64,000 nt of DNA from JACMLD01 sp039916305 (GCA_039916305.1 JBDSLR010000036.1:62001-126000); one strand, 5' to 3'. Shown: positions 26,814-36,572, counted from the first letter of the stretch. Translations and numbers: made by a program. The notes: a model not told the origin generated them from the letters alone.

Positions 26814-27653
26814 ATGAGATACCTGCCGGTAAAAATAATAGCCCTGTTAATAATGTTCTTTTCGTTTGCACAAAAAACGACCGCTGCAATAGTAGATACC
26901 GTGGAGACCTATAGTGCATCTATGAAAAAGAACATTAAAGTAGTTGTCATCCGGCCTGATAATTATGCTACGTCCGTTGAATTGCCTGTGGTATACCTGC
27001 TGCATGGTTATAGTGGTAATTACGCCGACTGGATTACAAAAGCAAAAGGTTTTGAAAAATCCGCTGATTTATACCAGCTGATCATTATTTGTCCGGATGG
27101 TGGATTTGGCAGCTGGTATTGGGATAGTCCGCTGGATGCAAATTTTCAATATGAAACGTACGTTTCGAAGGAGCTGGTAAACTGGGTAGACAGCAAATAT
27201 AAAACCATCAAAAACAGAAAGGGCCGGGCCATTACCGGTTTAAGTATGGGCGGGCATGGCGCATTATACCTGGCCTTTCGCCACCAGGACATATTTGGTG
27301 CAGCTGGCAGTATGAGCGGGGGCGTGGATATACGGCCTTTCCCGGACAACTGGGACATGGCAAAACGGCTTGGTAACTACAGCGATCAGCCGGAGCGATG
27401 GGAAAAGAATACTGTTATTAACCTGCTATACTTATTGCGGCCTAATACATTGTCATTGCTGATTGACTGTGGTACGGAAGACTTTTTTTTCAGGGTAAAT
27501 GACAACCTGCACCAGCAGCTAATCATGCGGAATATACCACATGATTTTATCGCACGTCCGGGTGCGCACAATTGGCCATACTGGGGCAATGCCATCGGTT
27601 TCCAATTGCTTTTTATGAATAACTATTTTAAGAAAGCAGCTGCCGCGCAATGA
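26814..27653 (+). CDS. Secreted esterase-family alpha/beta hydrolase
   Basis: A 279-residue protein with a signal peptide (residues 1-25, ending TTAA). The fold is the esterase-D/tributyrin-esterase type. VVYLLHGYSGNYADW provides the oxyanion region, GLSMGGHGAL holds the nucleophile Ser144, and later Asp (DCGTEDFFF) and His (GAHNWPYWG) complete a likely triad. It is probably periplasmic or surface-exposed and acts on short-chain esters. It is divergent from the Rdx gene, with 201 bases between. Confidence 0.88.
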   Translation: MRYLPVKIIALLIMFFSFAQKTTAAIVDTVETYSASMKKNIKVVVIRPDNYATSVELPVVYLLHGYSGNYADWITKAKGFEKSADLYQLIIICPDGGFGSWYWDSPLDANFQYETYVSKELVNWVDSKYKTIKNRKGRAITGLSMGGHGALYLAFRHQDIFGAAGSMSGGVDIRPFPDNWDMAKRLGNYSDQPERWEKNTVINLLYLLRPNTLSLLIDCGTEDFFFRVNDNLHQQLIMRNIPHDFIARPGAHNWPYWGNAIGFQLLFMNNYFKKAAAAQ

Positions 27654-27685
27654 GTACGCGGCAGAAGTTTTTTTATCATTACTCC

Positions 27686-27925
27686 GCCAGCATCTAATCA
27701 CCATGCTACTGTCATGCCCTGGCATCCTGTGGAGTTTTTAGTAAATCATTTTAAATAATCAAGCAGGCTTTTATAGCAAGTCCACGGGATCCTTACAGGA
27801 TGATAGGGGAGGATGTGATGGAGCAGCGGCCACCTGCTGGTCATGTTTACTATTCATTGGTACTAAATCAGTCGGCAATCCAGTTTACCCGGCCAGCAAT
27901 TAATCACCATGTACTGTCATGCCCT
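27686..27925. repeat. Imperfect direct repeat in the esterase/OmpA spacer
   Basis: A 35-base unit at 27686-27720 (GCCAGCATCTAATCACCATG, then CTACTGTCATGCCCT) recurs at 27892-27925 with a few changes (GCCAGCAATTAATCACCATG, then TACTGTCATGCCCT). The copies are about 206 bases apart. The sequence between the units shows no gene. Confidence 0.75.
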
Positions 27926-27981
27926 TACCATTCTGTAAAGATTTGGTCAACCTTTCAAAAGATTTCATCAGCTAATAGCTT

Positions 27982-28023
27982 AAAATAATGAAGATGAATA
28001 TTGCTATTCATCTTCATTATTTT
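27982..28023. terminator. Bidirectional terminator between convergent genes
   Basis: A 19-bp perfect stem, 27982-28000 with 28005-28023, has a four-base TTGC loop. It begins with AAAATAAT and ends with ATTATTTT, so each strand has a U-rich end. It separates the rightward esterase from the leftward OmpA gene. Confidence 0.85.
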
Positions 28024-28043
28024 CATTTAGCCCAATGTATTAA

Positions 28044-29672
28044 TTAGTCCTTCAATATTTTAAATTCTACCCTTCGGTTTAACTGGCGGCCATCTTCTGT
28101 ATCATTGAGAGAAACGGGTTTCGTTTCTCCGTATCCCTGCGACACAATCCGGCTGCCATCAACACCTTTGGCAACAATGTATTCTCTTACAGTTTTGGAA
28201 CGGCCTTCACTTAGCCTTAAGTTATAATCATCAGAACCTTTGCTATCCGTATGAGCGCTCATCTCAATTTCAATGGCCGGGTTTTCTTTCAGCAACTGTA
28301 CCACACGGTCAAGTTCTACAAAAGATTCATTGCGCAGATCTGCTTTGTCAAAATCAAAGAATACATTGTTTAGACGAACCACCTGTCCAATTTCAATAGG
28401 GGCCAGGTATAAGTCTTTATGGATGATTTTATTACCAGCTTTTATCAATGAATCGAGGTTCAGGTTTTCAGATATGGCAAAAAAGTGATCAGCGGTTGCC
28501 CGTATGCTGTAATTTTTATCATATGGCAATACAATCTTAAATGCGCCATCGGCCGCACCGGAGAAACCATTGCCCACCACTACGCCATCCGGTAACGTCT
28601 CGTATACCAAAGACGCACTGAGTGGTTGTTTTGTTTTGATATTGTACACATTGCCGGTTACCATCAGCACAGGTTTTGGTCTTTCTTTTTCCAGCAGTTT
28701 AACACGTACAATATCGCTTTCACCAATGGTATTTAAATTGGTGGTCAGGTAAGCATATTCACCGCCTGCATCCAGTGTAAAAAAAGCATCCCAGTTTTCG
28801 GAATTAATGGGGCTGCCAAGGTTTACGGGTTCGGCCCATTTCTGCCAGCTGTTATCAAGCCGCTTAGTCATCCAGATATCGTTATCGCCCAGTCCGCCGG
28901 GGCGGTTGCTGCTGAAATACATGGTTACGCCATCGGGTGCCAGGTAAGGCGTCATCTCATTATAGCCAGGAAAATTTATTTTTTTGCCCAGGCTTTTTGG
29001 TTCAGTCCAGGTGCCATCTTTGGCGAGAAAACAAACAAAAATATCATTGTCAGGGCTGCCTGCATCCGGGGTCATATACAATATTAACGTCTGTCCGTCA
29101 TGGGCCATGGTAGCACCCGATTGACGTCCGCGATCATACTTGTTATAATTTTTTATCATCAGGCCATCCGGTTCACTCCAGTTGCCATTGCGGCCCAGCG
29201 TGCACATGCTCACACCTTTCCCATTGTAAGCGCCATTCATAAAAGCTCCCCTGATCAGAATCCTGTTATTGTCTGGTGATATCCAATAAACAGCATTGTA
29301 TTGTACCGTATTCAACGGGTAACCCAGGTGTACGGCTTTGCTCCATTTGCCGGTACTATCACGTTCAGAAAACCAGATATCCTGTGAGTTGGGCACAGAA
29401 CTGTATTTTGTATTGCGCGGGTTGTTCTCGCAAATAAAGAATAGTAAGTCGCCGTCTGCAGATACTGTTGGCCTTAGTTCCGGCATTGTGGTATTTACAC
29501 TTTTTCCTAAATTTTCTATTTTAAGAATGCTGGCGGCATTAATAATATTGTCTTTTTGTTGTTTTAAAACACCTGATGTATCAGCGGAGTTTCCGGTAGT
29601 ATCCATCGACGGCTGGGCTGCGGCAAATTGTGCGCATATGGATAAAATAAAAAGGGGTAGGATGGTTTTCAC
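28044..29672 (-). CDS. OmpA-family protein with WD40/PD40-like propeller
   Basis: A 542-residue envelope protein with a GTG start. It has a signal peptide (ILSICAQFAAAQ). Residues 60-330 form PD40-like propeller repeats (ADGDLLFFICENNPRN, PDGVTMYFSSNRPGGLGDND and similar). A carboxypeptidase-regulatory-like segment follows (VTGNVYNIKTKQPLSASLVYE). The OmpA peptidoglycan-binding domain covers about residues 435-542, with FDFDKADLRNESFVELDRVV and the NLRLSEGRSKTVREYIV signature. Proteins of this build in Bacteroidota include PorE of the type IX system, but the exact role is not certain here. Confidence 0.9.
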   Translation of the reverse strand: MKTILPLFILSICAQFAAAQPSMDTTGNSADTSGVLKQQKDNIINAASILKIENLGKSVNTTMPELRPTVSADGDLLFFICENNPRNTKYSSVPNSQDIWFSERDSTGKWSKAVHLGYPLNTVQYNAVYWISPDNNRILIRGAFMNGAYNGKGVSMCTLGRNGNWSEPDGLMIKNYNKYDRGRQSGATMAHDGQTLILYMTPDAGSPDNDIFVCFLAKDGTWTEPKSLGKKINFPGYNEMTPYLAPDGVTMYFSSNRPGGLGDNDIWMTKRLDNSWQKWAEPVNLGSPINSENWDAFFTLDAGGEYAYLTTNLNTIGESDIVRVKLLEKERPKPVLMVTGNVYNIKTKQPLSASLVYETLPDGVVVGNGFSGAADGAFKIVLPYDKNYSIRATADHFFAISENLNLDSLIKAGNKIIHKDLYLAPIEIGQVVRLNNVFFDFDKADLRNESFVELDRVVQLLKENPAIEIEMSAHTDSKGSDDYNLRLSEGRSKTVREYIVAKGVDGSRIVSQGYGETKPVSLNDTEDGRQLNRRVEFKILKD

Positions 29673-29810
29673 GTTATTGGGTTTGACCCCAAAATAATAT
29701 AAAAACCGAATTATTTATAATTATCAGGCGTTATTTCTGTGAAACAACTCATTCTACCGATGATTGGTAGCCGCGCAGGGTATTAATCTGTCGCTCCGTA
29801 TAAGTACTCA

Positions 29811-30503
29811 TCAACTATACCGATCATTGCGCCATGGATAAGCGGTATTTGAATAACCTCTTTCTTCCCAGAAGCCGCGAACGTTTTTAGTAAGAAATTC
29901 TATCCGGCTTATCCATTTGGAACCTTTCCATGCATAGAGCTGCGGGGTTATCATGCGTACCGGACCGCCATGTTCTTTTGGAAGCGGTTGTTCTTCGACG
30001 GTATGTACCAGCAGTACATCCGGTTTAAGGGCTTCTTCCATTGAAATATTGGTGGTATAATCATCGTACCCGTAACATAAAACGTGCGTAGCGTTTTCTT
30101 TGGGCTGTGCCAGTGCGGCCACATCAAGCAGGCGCACGCCTTTCCAGTTCATATTTAATTTAGACCAGGTGGTAACACAATGAAAGTCTGAGGCGTCGGT
30201 TGTTTGTGGTAAGGCCATAAAATCATTCCAGCTCAATACCACCGGGTTTTCTACTGCGCCGTCAATAATCAGCTTCCAGTCACTCAACCCAATATCCGGT
30301 TGCACACCTAAATCAAGCACTGGCCATTTTTTTGTAATGGTTTGCCCAACAGGTAATACCGGCATGCCGTGGCGGTTGATATTACCGGAACCTAACGGAC
30401 GGGCATCCGCAACAGAAGGGGTCAACAGTATTTTATCTTCAAACCTGGCTTTCAACTTCATTCTTGCTTCTACTATCCGTTTAAGTTTTTCTGATTCTTC
30501 CAT
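29811..30503 (-). CDS. Sulfite-oxidase-like molybdopterin oxidoreductase
   Basis: A 230-residue enzyme of the sulfite oxidase/YedY superfamily without haem or dimerisation domains. The probable Mo-binding Cys109 lies in DFHCVTTWS, the family motif. GVRLLDVAALAQP and GGPVRMITPQLYAWKGSKWI are also conserved. There is no Tat signal, so it should be cytoplasmic, unlike MsrP. It uses Mo-molybdopterin rather than the MGD made by the nearby MobA. The substrate is unknown. Confidence 0.9.
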   Translation of the reverse strand: MEESEKLKRIVEARMKLKARFEDKILLTPSVADARPLGSGNINRHGMPVLPVGQTITKKWPVLDLGVQPDIGLSDWKLIIDGAVENPVVLSWNDFMALPQTTDASDFHCVTTWSKLNMNWKGVRLLDVAALAQPKENATHVLCYGYDDYTTNISMEEALKPDVLLVHTVEEQPLPKEHGGPVRMITPQLYAWKGSKWISRIEFLTKNVRGFWEERGYSNTAYPWRNDRYS

Positions 30504-30623
30504 AGGCTAATTTACATGAATTTTTAAAATACCCATGAATACAAAAATTGAAAAAGACATGTGTACCAGTGGCCTGCGCTGATAATAGAAGGAGCATTAA
30601 CTGATCAGGTTATCAGATGCGGG

Positions 30624-31475
30624 TTATTCTTTACGAACCTTACGGCGGGCTACCCACAAAAGGCTGTTAATAATTAAATGGTTCTGCGTTTCGTTTAAAA
30701 ACTGAAAAGACAATTCTTTGTTTGTCTTGTGTTCGTAATCTATATCGTTATGGCCCATGTTAAAATAGATCATTTTATAATGCTTGTTCGTCCATACAAC
30801 AGGGTAATAGCCACTGTGCCAAATTTCGTGCAGTTTTGGCCCGGTTCCTAATGGAAAACTGCTGCTGTCAACGGACAATAATATTTTGATGGAGTCATTG
30901 CTGCGCAGATCCCGTTCCCAACTATACCATTCGTTGGGTGCTGATTTAAACGTAAGTGGCAAATCTGCCATGGCGGGATGGGCAGGATCTTCTACCCGCA
31001 ATACGGCGGGAACAGGCCGCCAGGTATTTCCTTTGTACTGCCCGGCACCTACAAAATCGTTGTGGTACCAGCGCCAGTTTTGTGGTACGGCAGAAGGCGT
31101 GAGTGCAAATCCTGCAAAATGAAAACCCATCCACGCGCCACCATGCTGCATGTATTGTTTAAATGCTTCCCGCTGGGCTGGTTGCTCTGGCCGGGTGTCT
31201 AAAAAAACTACTACCTGGTAACCGGAAAGAAATGTTGCATTAAGATTATCCCAGTTATTGGTGGAATCGTAAACAAAATTATATTTTGCTGCCATTGCCG
31301 GAAACCATTTGTTGGCTTCATGTACAAAACTGATATGTGCCTGATCTTCTTTTGCAGTATAAAAAGCAATTACTTTAAATGATTTTCTATTGCTTTGCGC
31401 GTGGCAAAAAGAACCTGCAACAGAAAAAACAGCAATGAATATGACTATGCATGCAGGTTTAATAAAACGATTCAT
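30624..31475 (-). CDS. ThuA-like domain protein, secreted
   Basis: A 283-residue protein with a signal peptide (IVIFIAVFSVAGSFCHAQ). The ThuA-like fold, related to class I amidotransferases, is shown by FKVIAFYTAKEDQAHISFVH, VVFLDTRPEQP, GGAWMGFHFAGFA and a late MIYFNMGHNDIDY. ThuA was named from trehalose utilisation. A secreted ThuA close to a DUF1080 gene suggests work on keto-sugars or glycans outside the cell. Metal ligands are probably the conserved His residues. Confidence 0.88.
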   Translation of the reverse strand: MNRFIKPACIVIFIAVFSVAGSFCHAQSNRKSFKVIAFYTAKEDQAHISFVHEANKWFPAMAAKYNFVYDSTNNWDNLNATFLSGYQVVVFLDTRPEQPAQREAFKQYMQHGGAWMGFHFAGFALTPSAVPQNWRWYHNDFVGAGQYKGNTWRPVPAVLRVEDPAHPAMADLPLTFKSAPNEWYSWERDLRSNDSIKILLSVDSSSFPLGTGPKLHEIWHSGYYPVVWTNKHYKMIYFNMGHNDIDYEHKTNKELSFQFLNETQNHLIINSLLWVARRKVRKE

Positions 31476-31533
31476 ACAATAAAATTATTAAAAGGAGAAT
31501 GATGGGCGGCAGTAATGTTATTGAATAGTTTTC

Positions 31534-31737
31534 TCAACCCCTGCTATGTTTAATTGCTTTTATGAGGCGGGCATTGCGTTTATTTTCACGCGCCTCGTTC
31601 AGCGATATAACAGCCCATGCTGCTGCGGGTATCCAGCCAATAATAGTTATCTGGAGCAGAAGGCACAAAATACCGGTAAGCATTCTTCCCCTCAGAATAA
31701 ATGAAAGCCAGGGTAGCAAAATAGCCAGTAGTGTCAT
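31534..31737 (-). CDS. YqaE/Pmp3-like small membrane protein
   Basis: A 67-residue protein with two helices (LLAILLPWLSFILRG and ILCLLLQITIIGWIPAAAWA). The GWIP motif at the end of the second helix is the signature of the YqaE/Pmp3 family, small proteins linked to salt or membrane stress. A basic tail (ENKRNARLIKAIKHSRG) follows. It lies between the ThuA and DUF1080 genes on the same strand. Confidence 0.8.
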   Translation of the reverse strand: MTLLAILLPWLSFILRGRMLTGILCLLLQITIIGWIPAAAWAVISLNEARENKRNARLIKAIKHSRG

Positions 31738-31786
31738 TGAATAAGTGTTTGCGTAAAATTATGCAAAAGACAAATTCATGAAGATA

Positions 31787-32419
31787 TTAATCCACCAGCG
31801 GTTTTACCTGTATATTTTTGTAATAAACAATACTTTTAGGATCATGGCCCTGTAAAGCGAATGTACCGGCCGACAGTTTACGGCCATCAGCCCGCTGCGG
31901 GTTTTCCGGTTCCGTATAATCTACCACTGTTTTATCGTTAATTTTTATTGTAATGTGTTTGCCGTTAACCTTGATATACTCTGTATACCATTCATTATCT
32001 TTTACATAAACTTCCTTAACATCTTCAATGCCGTATAAGCTGCCGGTTCTGCGCCAGTCGGTGTGAGAATTATTTACCTGTATTTCATATCCGGTGGAAG
32101 GCCAGCCGCCCTGCTGGAAAGCGGTATGAATATAAATGCCTGAATTGGCACCAGGCATTGTTTTTACATCCGCTTTAAATTCAAAATTCTTAAACTGGTG
32201 GTTCATTACTTCACCATCGTAAAATAAATGTGCTGTATTGCCATGCACGATTATCATGCCGCTGTCCGCAGAAAAAGTGGCGGCATTGTCACCCACTTTC
32301 CAACCGGTCAATGATTTGCCATCAAACAAAGAAATCCATTTGTCAGCAGCAGAATGATAGGGCAACGAAAACGAAAAAAGAAAAAAAATGATGGCGGCAA
32401 AGGAGCAATATTTTTTCAT
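31787..32419 (-). CDS. DUF1080 / 3-keto-disaccharide hydrolase domain protein
   Basis: A 210-residue protein with a signal peptide (AAIIFFLFSFSLPYHSAA) and one concanavalin-like domain. SLFDGKSLTGWKVGD begins the domain, GANSGIYIHTAFQQGGWPSTGYEIQV is its central signature, and GTFALQGHDPKSIVYYKNIQVKPL closes it. Members of this family have been linked to cleavage of 3-keto-disaccharides. It likely acts in the periplasm or outside the cell, upstream of the YqaE and ThuA genes in transcription order. Confidence 0.92.
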   Translation of the reverse strand: MKKYCSFAAIIFFLFSFSLPYHSAADKWISLFDGKSLTGWKVGDNAATFSADSGMIIVHGNTAHLFYDGEVMNHQFKNFEFKADVKTMPGANSGIYIHTAFQQGGWPSTGYEIQVNNSHTDWRRTGSLYGIEDVKEVYVKDNEWYTEYIKVNGKHITIKINDKTVVDYTEPENPQRADGRKLSAGTFALQGHDPKSIVYYKNIQVKPLVD

Positions 32420-32659
32420 CAGTTTATTTGTGTATGGTGAATTTGTTTCCTGTATGAAACTACCATTTTTTGGTAATATGTGACCGGAAATCAGGGATTG
32501 CGGACTGAACTTTTTTTGGAGCCCGGTGTTTTGAATAATCGTTTAATGGCATGTTAAGTAACTAACGGGGCATTCGTCCTTTTTGAAAACAGCAGAAATT
32601 GACTCTGCAACCCATGGCTCGATCTTCGGTATTATCACAAAACAATTAAATTTCCGATA

Positions 32660-33496
32660 ATGAGTAAAGTTTGGTTTATTACAGGTTGCTCTACCGGTTT
32701 TGGCCGCGAGCTGTCTAAACAGGTATTAAGTCTTGGAAACAAGGTAGCAGTTACATCGCGCAATGTGCAGGATGTAGCAGATATTGTGGCGCAGTATCCC
32801 GATACCGCGGTTGCCATTGCCCTGGACGTAACAAAGCCGGATGAAATACACGCGGCTGTGGCCAAGGCGCTGGAGTTATTTCAGCGCATAGACGTATTGG
32901 TAAACAATGCCGGCATTGGTTATTTTGGTGCTATTGAAGAAAGTGAGGAAGAAGAAGTACGCCGCATGTTTGAGATAAATTTCTTTGGCCTTGCCAATAC
33001 AACCAAAGCCATCCTGCCCATCATGCGGCAGCAACGCAGCGGCCATGTAATCAACATTTCATCTATTGGCGGGCTGGTTGCTTTTCCGGCAGTAGGTTTT
33101 TACAATGCTACAAAGTTTGCCGTTATGGGCTATTCAGAAGCATTAGCAAAAGAAACAGCGCACCTGGGTATAAAGGTAACTGTAGTAGCACCCAGTGGTT
33201 TTCGCACAGATTGGGCGGGCCGGTCTGCTAATAACAGCAAGACAGTTATAGGCGACTATGCCAGTACGGCCGGTGCCAACAAAGATACTATCCGTGGCTA
33301 TAGTGGCAACCAGCCCGGCGATCCGGTGCGTGCAGCCACTGCTATCATAAAAGCGGTTACGTCTGTAAATCCGCCCCTGCGGTTACTGCTGGGTGTGGGT
33401 GCGTTAAAGGGCGCCCGTAATAAAATAGCTGAACTTCAAAAAGATTTTGATGCCTGGGAAGAGACAACCGTTGGGGCTGATTTTCCAAAGGAATGA
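32660..33496 (+). CDS. Short-chain dehydrogenase/reductase
   Basis: A classical SDR of 278 residues with the cofactor motif TGCSTGFG (residues 8-15), NNAGIGYFG, a catalytic Ser in ISSIGG and the YNATK motif with Tyr148 and Lys152. It probably prefers NADP(H), since an Arg (TSRN) follows the second strand. It belongs to the subgroup often labelled oxidoreductase/3-oxoacyl reductase-like, with no known substrate. Its spacer from DUF1080 is 240 bases, and the genes are divergent. Confidence 0.9.
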   Translation: MSKVWFITGCSTGFGRELSKQVLSLGNKVAVTSRNVQDVADIVAQYPDTAVAIALDVTKPDEIHAAVAKALELFQRIDVLVNNAGIGYFGAIEESEEEEVRRMFEINFFGLANTTKAILPIMRQQRSGHVINISSIGGLVAFPAVGFYNATKFAVMGYSEALAKETAHLGIKVTVVAPSGFRTDWAGRSANNSKTVIGDYASTAGANKDTIRGYSGNQPGDPVRAATAIIKAVTSVNPPLRLLLGVGALKGARNKIAELQKDFDAWEETTVGADFPKE

Positions 33497-33667
33497 GTAC
33501 GGCCCTGGCTATACCAACTGTAAGCAAGAACATGATATGCAATTAAAAAAAATCGCGCCAGCTGTTCATAATAATAATTCTTACATATCCCGGCATAATT
33601 GCAAGGTCAGCTATGACTAGTATTTGTAGACTGTTAAACCACGTACACACCTCTCATATTTCCAATA

Positions 33668-33701
33668 ATAAAAAAACCGCCTCAATGGTATTGAGACGGT
33701 T
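33668..33701 (-). terminator. Terminator of the pyruvate kinase gene
   Basis: A stem of AACCG-C-CTCAAT (33675-33686) with ATTGAG-A-CGGTT (33690-33701), with one mismatch and a GGT loop, is flanked on the left by an A-run that gives U residues leftward. Confidence 0.85.
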
Positions 33702-33728
33702 CATGTATGCTGTCAATAATTTTATGTG

Positions 33729-35219
33729 TTATTCTACTTTTGTAATTTTCAGCACATTGGTTGGCAAGTGCAGGTGTACCGGCGTACTGCCCGTATTAAC
33801 CACTGTATCACCTGATTTTATAAACCCGCGCTCCTTTAAAATTTCAATCTGGTCTTCAATGATTTCATCCAGGCTGTCTTCTTCAGCATAGTGAAAAGCA
33901 CGTACACCCCAGCTTAAACTCAACTGGTTGATCAGGGTTTTTTCCTTGCTGAAAATATGCAGGGTGGCTTTGGGGCGGTAACTGCTAAGTATAAACGCTG
34001 TGTAACCGCTTTGCGTCATACCGATGATAGCATCTGCGTTTACATCTTTGGCTATTTTACAGGCATTGTAGCAAATGGCATCACTTAAGAAAGAAGGGGA
34101 GTGCTGCTGCGGTTTCAAATCATCTTCGCGGTTATACCGGTATTCGGTATTCTCCACCTCCATAATAATTTTGCGCATGGTTTCTACCACCAGTGCAGGA
34201 TGGTTGCCGGCAGCAGTCTCACCGCTTAGCATCACTGCATCAGCGCCTTCCAGTACCGCATTGGCAACGTCTGTAATTTCGCTTCGGTTGGGTTTGGTAC
34301 GCTCAATCATGCTCTCCATCATCTGGGTAGCCACAATAACGGGCTTGCCCCGGTGAAGGCATTTGCGTACCAGCTGGCGTTGTATCAGCGGTATCTGTTC
34401 TACCGGTAATTCAACACCCAGGTCGCCACGTGCCACCATAATGGCATCACTTTCTACAATGATATCGCGTATATTAACCAGGGCTTCTGGTTTTTCTATT
34501 TTAGCAATGATCTTGGTCTTGCTTTTCTTTTCATCCAGCTTGCTGCGGAGGATAACGATATCTTTTACGCTGCGGACAAAAGAAAGCGCAACCCAGTCCA
34601 GTTTTTGCTCAATAATAAATTCCAGATCGGCCAAATCTTTTTCAGTAAGTGCAGGCAGTGAAATTTTTGTATCAGGCAGGTTAATTCCTTTTTTTGAAGA
34701 GATGATACCGCCCAATATAACTTCTACTTTAACATCGTTATTTTTGGCAATATCAATAACCCGCACCTCCAGCTTACCGTCATCAATCATAATAACGTTG
34801 CCCACTTTTACATCTTCGTGGAGGTTGGGATAGGATACATAGATCCTGTCCATCGTACCCACCAATTTTTCGTTGGTAAAAGTTAGGATATCGCCTGCTA
34901 CTACCGGTAATGCATTATTTTCAATTTCTCCTACGCGCAGTTTCGGCCCTTGCAAATCACCCAGTATAGCAATATTAAAAGGTTGTGATTTATTGATGTT
35001 GTGGATGTGCTCAATGATTTTAAGTTTGTCCTCGTGCGAACCATGGGAAAAATTGAGCCGGAATACATTGACACCGGCTTTTACCAGGTCGAGTAATTTT
35101 TCGTACGTATCGCAGGCAGGGCCTACTGTAGCAACAATCTTGGTGCGGTGAAAAGCATGTTCAATACCTGCCTGTTTGTCCATTGTCTGATGCAGGTATT
35201 TAGAAAGATGTTTTGACAT
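33729..35219 (-). CDS. pyk: Pyruvate kinase
   Basis: A 496-residue glycolytic enzyme converting phosphoenolpyruvate and ADP to pyruvate and ATP. It begins with TKIVATVGPAC. The catalytic KIEKPEAL and MVARGDLGVELP motifs, the VATQMMESM stretch and the C-terminal effector domain are all present. About 15 residues precede the usual start region (MDKQAGIEHAFHRTKIVATVG). A later Met at residue 13 could be the true start. It lies head-to-tail with pfkA 66 bases upstream, suggesting a joint glycolysis operon. Confidence 0.97.
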   Translation of the reverse strand: MSKHLSKYLHQTMDKQAGIEHAFHRTKIVATVGPACDTYEKLLDLVKAGVNVFRLNFSHGSHEDKLKIIEHIHNINKSQPFNIAILGDLQGPKLRVGEIENNALPVVAGDILTFTNEKLVGTMDRIYVSYPNLHEDVKVGNVIMIDDGKLEVRVIDIAKNNDVKVEVILGGIISSKKGINLPDTKISLPALTEKDLADLEFIIEQKLDWVALSFVRSVKDIVILRSKLDEKKSKTKIIAKIEKPEALVNIRDIIVESDAIMVARGDLGVELPVEQIPLIQRQLVRKCLHRGKPVIVATQMMESMIERTKPNRSEITDVANAVLEGADAVMLSGETAAGNHPALVVETMRKIIMEVENTEYRYNREDDLKPQQHSPSFLSDAICYNACKIAKDVNADAIIGMTQSGYTAFILSSYRPKATLHIFSKEKTLINQLSLSWGVRAFHYAEEDSLDEIIEDQIEILKERGFIKSGDTVVNTGSTPVHLHLPTNVLKITKVE

Positions 35220-35285
35220 TTGCTTTAATATGGGTTAATGATGTTTTTATATTGTTATAAAAGACAGGATATCCGGTCATTCTGT

Positions 35286-36275
35286 TTAACTGGCCAGGAT
35301 TTTTACAATCCGCATCCATTGATCACTTATTTTTTGTTTTGCTTTTACGGCCTTTTCCAACGGGGTGTACAATATTTTATTGTTTTGAATGCCTACCATA
35401 ACATTATAGCGGCCTTCCAATAAAGTTTCTACTGCGTGGTAACCCATACGACTTGCAATAAGCCTGTCCAGGCAACTGGGCGATCCGCCACGTTGTATAT
35501 GTCCCAATATACAAACCCTCACGTCTGCGTTGGGCATTCGCTCTTTAATAACCTTACATACTTCTTCCCCGCCGCCAAATCCATCGCCTTCCGCTACCAC
35601 AACCATATTAACCAGTTTGCGGCGCTTCTCTTTTTCCAGCAATGATTCTACCACCAGTTCAATATCTGTTTTACGCTCCGGAATAAGTATGTGCTCTGCA
35701 CCGGTAGCAATACCACTGTGCAGGGCAATATAACCAGCATCCCGCCCCATTACTTCTATAACAAAAAGGCGGTCATGTGCATCCGCCGTATCACGTATTT
35801 TATCAATGGCTTCTACCGCTGTATTTACGGCAGTATCAAAACCAATGGTGAAATCGGTTCCGGCAATGTCTTTATCTATCGTCCCGGGTAAGCCGATGCA
35901 GGGGATATCAAAATCCTGGCTGAATTTTAAAGCGCCCTTGAAAGAACCGTCTCCGCCTATAATAACAAGCGCGTTAATACCTCTTTTCTTTAGGTTATTG
36001 TATGCTTTTTGTCTTCCTTCCAGTTCAAAAAATTCTTTGCAGCGGGCGGTTTTTAATATAGTTCCTCCTCTTTGAATAATATTGGCCACAGAGCGTGATT
36101 CCATTTTTACAATATCATCTTCTATCATACCACTGTAGCCCCTCATAATGCCATACATTTCTATTCCGTGGTAAATGCCCGTGCGTACAACTGCGCGGAT
36201 GGCGGCATTCATGCCCGGAGAATCGCCTCCGGATGTTAATACGCCGATGCTGGTGATTTTTCGTGGTTCGCTCAT
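35286..36275 (-). CDS. pfkA: ATP-dependent 6-phosphofructokinase
   Basis: A 329-residue enzyme phosphorylating fructose 6-phosphate. It carries LTSGGDSPGMNAAIRAVV, the ATP-type GGDGSF motif, PGTIDKDIAGTDFTIGFDTA with the catalytic Asp of TID, and VIEVMGRDAGYIAL. The Asn usual after TID is replaced by Lys (TIDKD), a small departure. It is upstream of pyk on the same strand. A TAnnTTTG box lies 36 bases upstream of its start. Confidence 0.96.
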   Translation of the reverse strand: MSEPRKITSIGVLTSGGDSPGMNAAIRAVVRTGIYHGIEMYGIMRGYSGMIEDDIVKMESRSVANIIQRGGTILKTARCKEFFELEGRQKAYNNLKKRGINALVIIGGDGSFKGALKFSQDFDIPCIGLPGTIDKDIAGTDFTIGFDTAVNTAVEAIDKIRDTADAHDRLFVIEVMGRDAGYIALHSGIATGAEHILIPERKTDIELVVESLLEKEKRRKLVNMVVVAEGDGFGGGEEVCKVIKERMPNADVRVCILGHIQRGGSPSCLDRLIASRMGYHAVETLLEGRYNVMVGIQNNKILYTPLEKAVKAKQKISDQWMRIVKILAS

Positions 36276-36310
36276 TAATTTAAAACAGTCGGTTTTTATT
36301 TAAAAAATTT

Positions 36311-36318
36311 CAAACATA
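36311..36318 (-). promoter_or_regulatory. Bacteroidota-type -7 promoter box for pfkA-pyk
   Basis: Read leftward, the sequence is TATGTTTG, a perfect match to the TAnnTTTG consensus. It lies 36 bases before the pfkA ATG. A TTG that might serve as the -33 element is at 36333-36335, at a shorter spacing than usual. Confidence 0.5.
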
Positions 36319-36572
36319 CGGCAGTAAATGTTCAATTTTTTTTATGTAATCGTTAAGCTAAGTACCAAAAATAAGGATTTGATCCCATACGGCAAGGTTC
36401 AACTAATCCATTAATTATTTGGTAAACTTATTATAATACTTTACTATCCAACCCTTAAAAAGCATTTCCATTTAAGCTGGTTTGTACAAATTAAAACGAT
36501 TTTTTTCAGGCATGCTGCGCCAGCTTATTTTTACTAAAATTTCCACTTAGCGCAAGGTTATTTTATTCAGTT

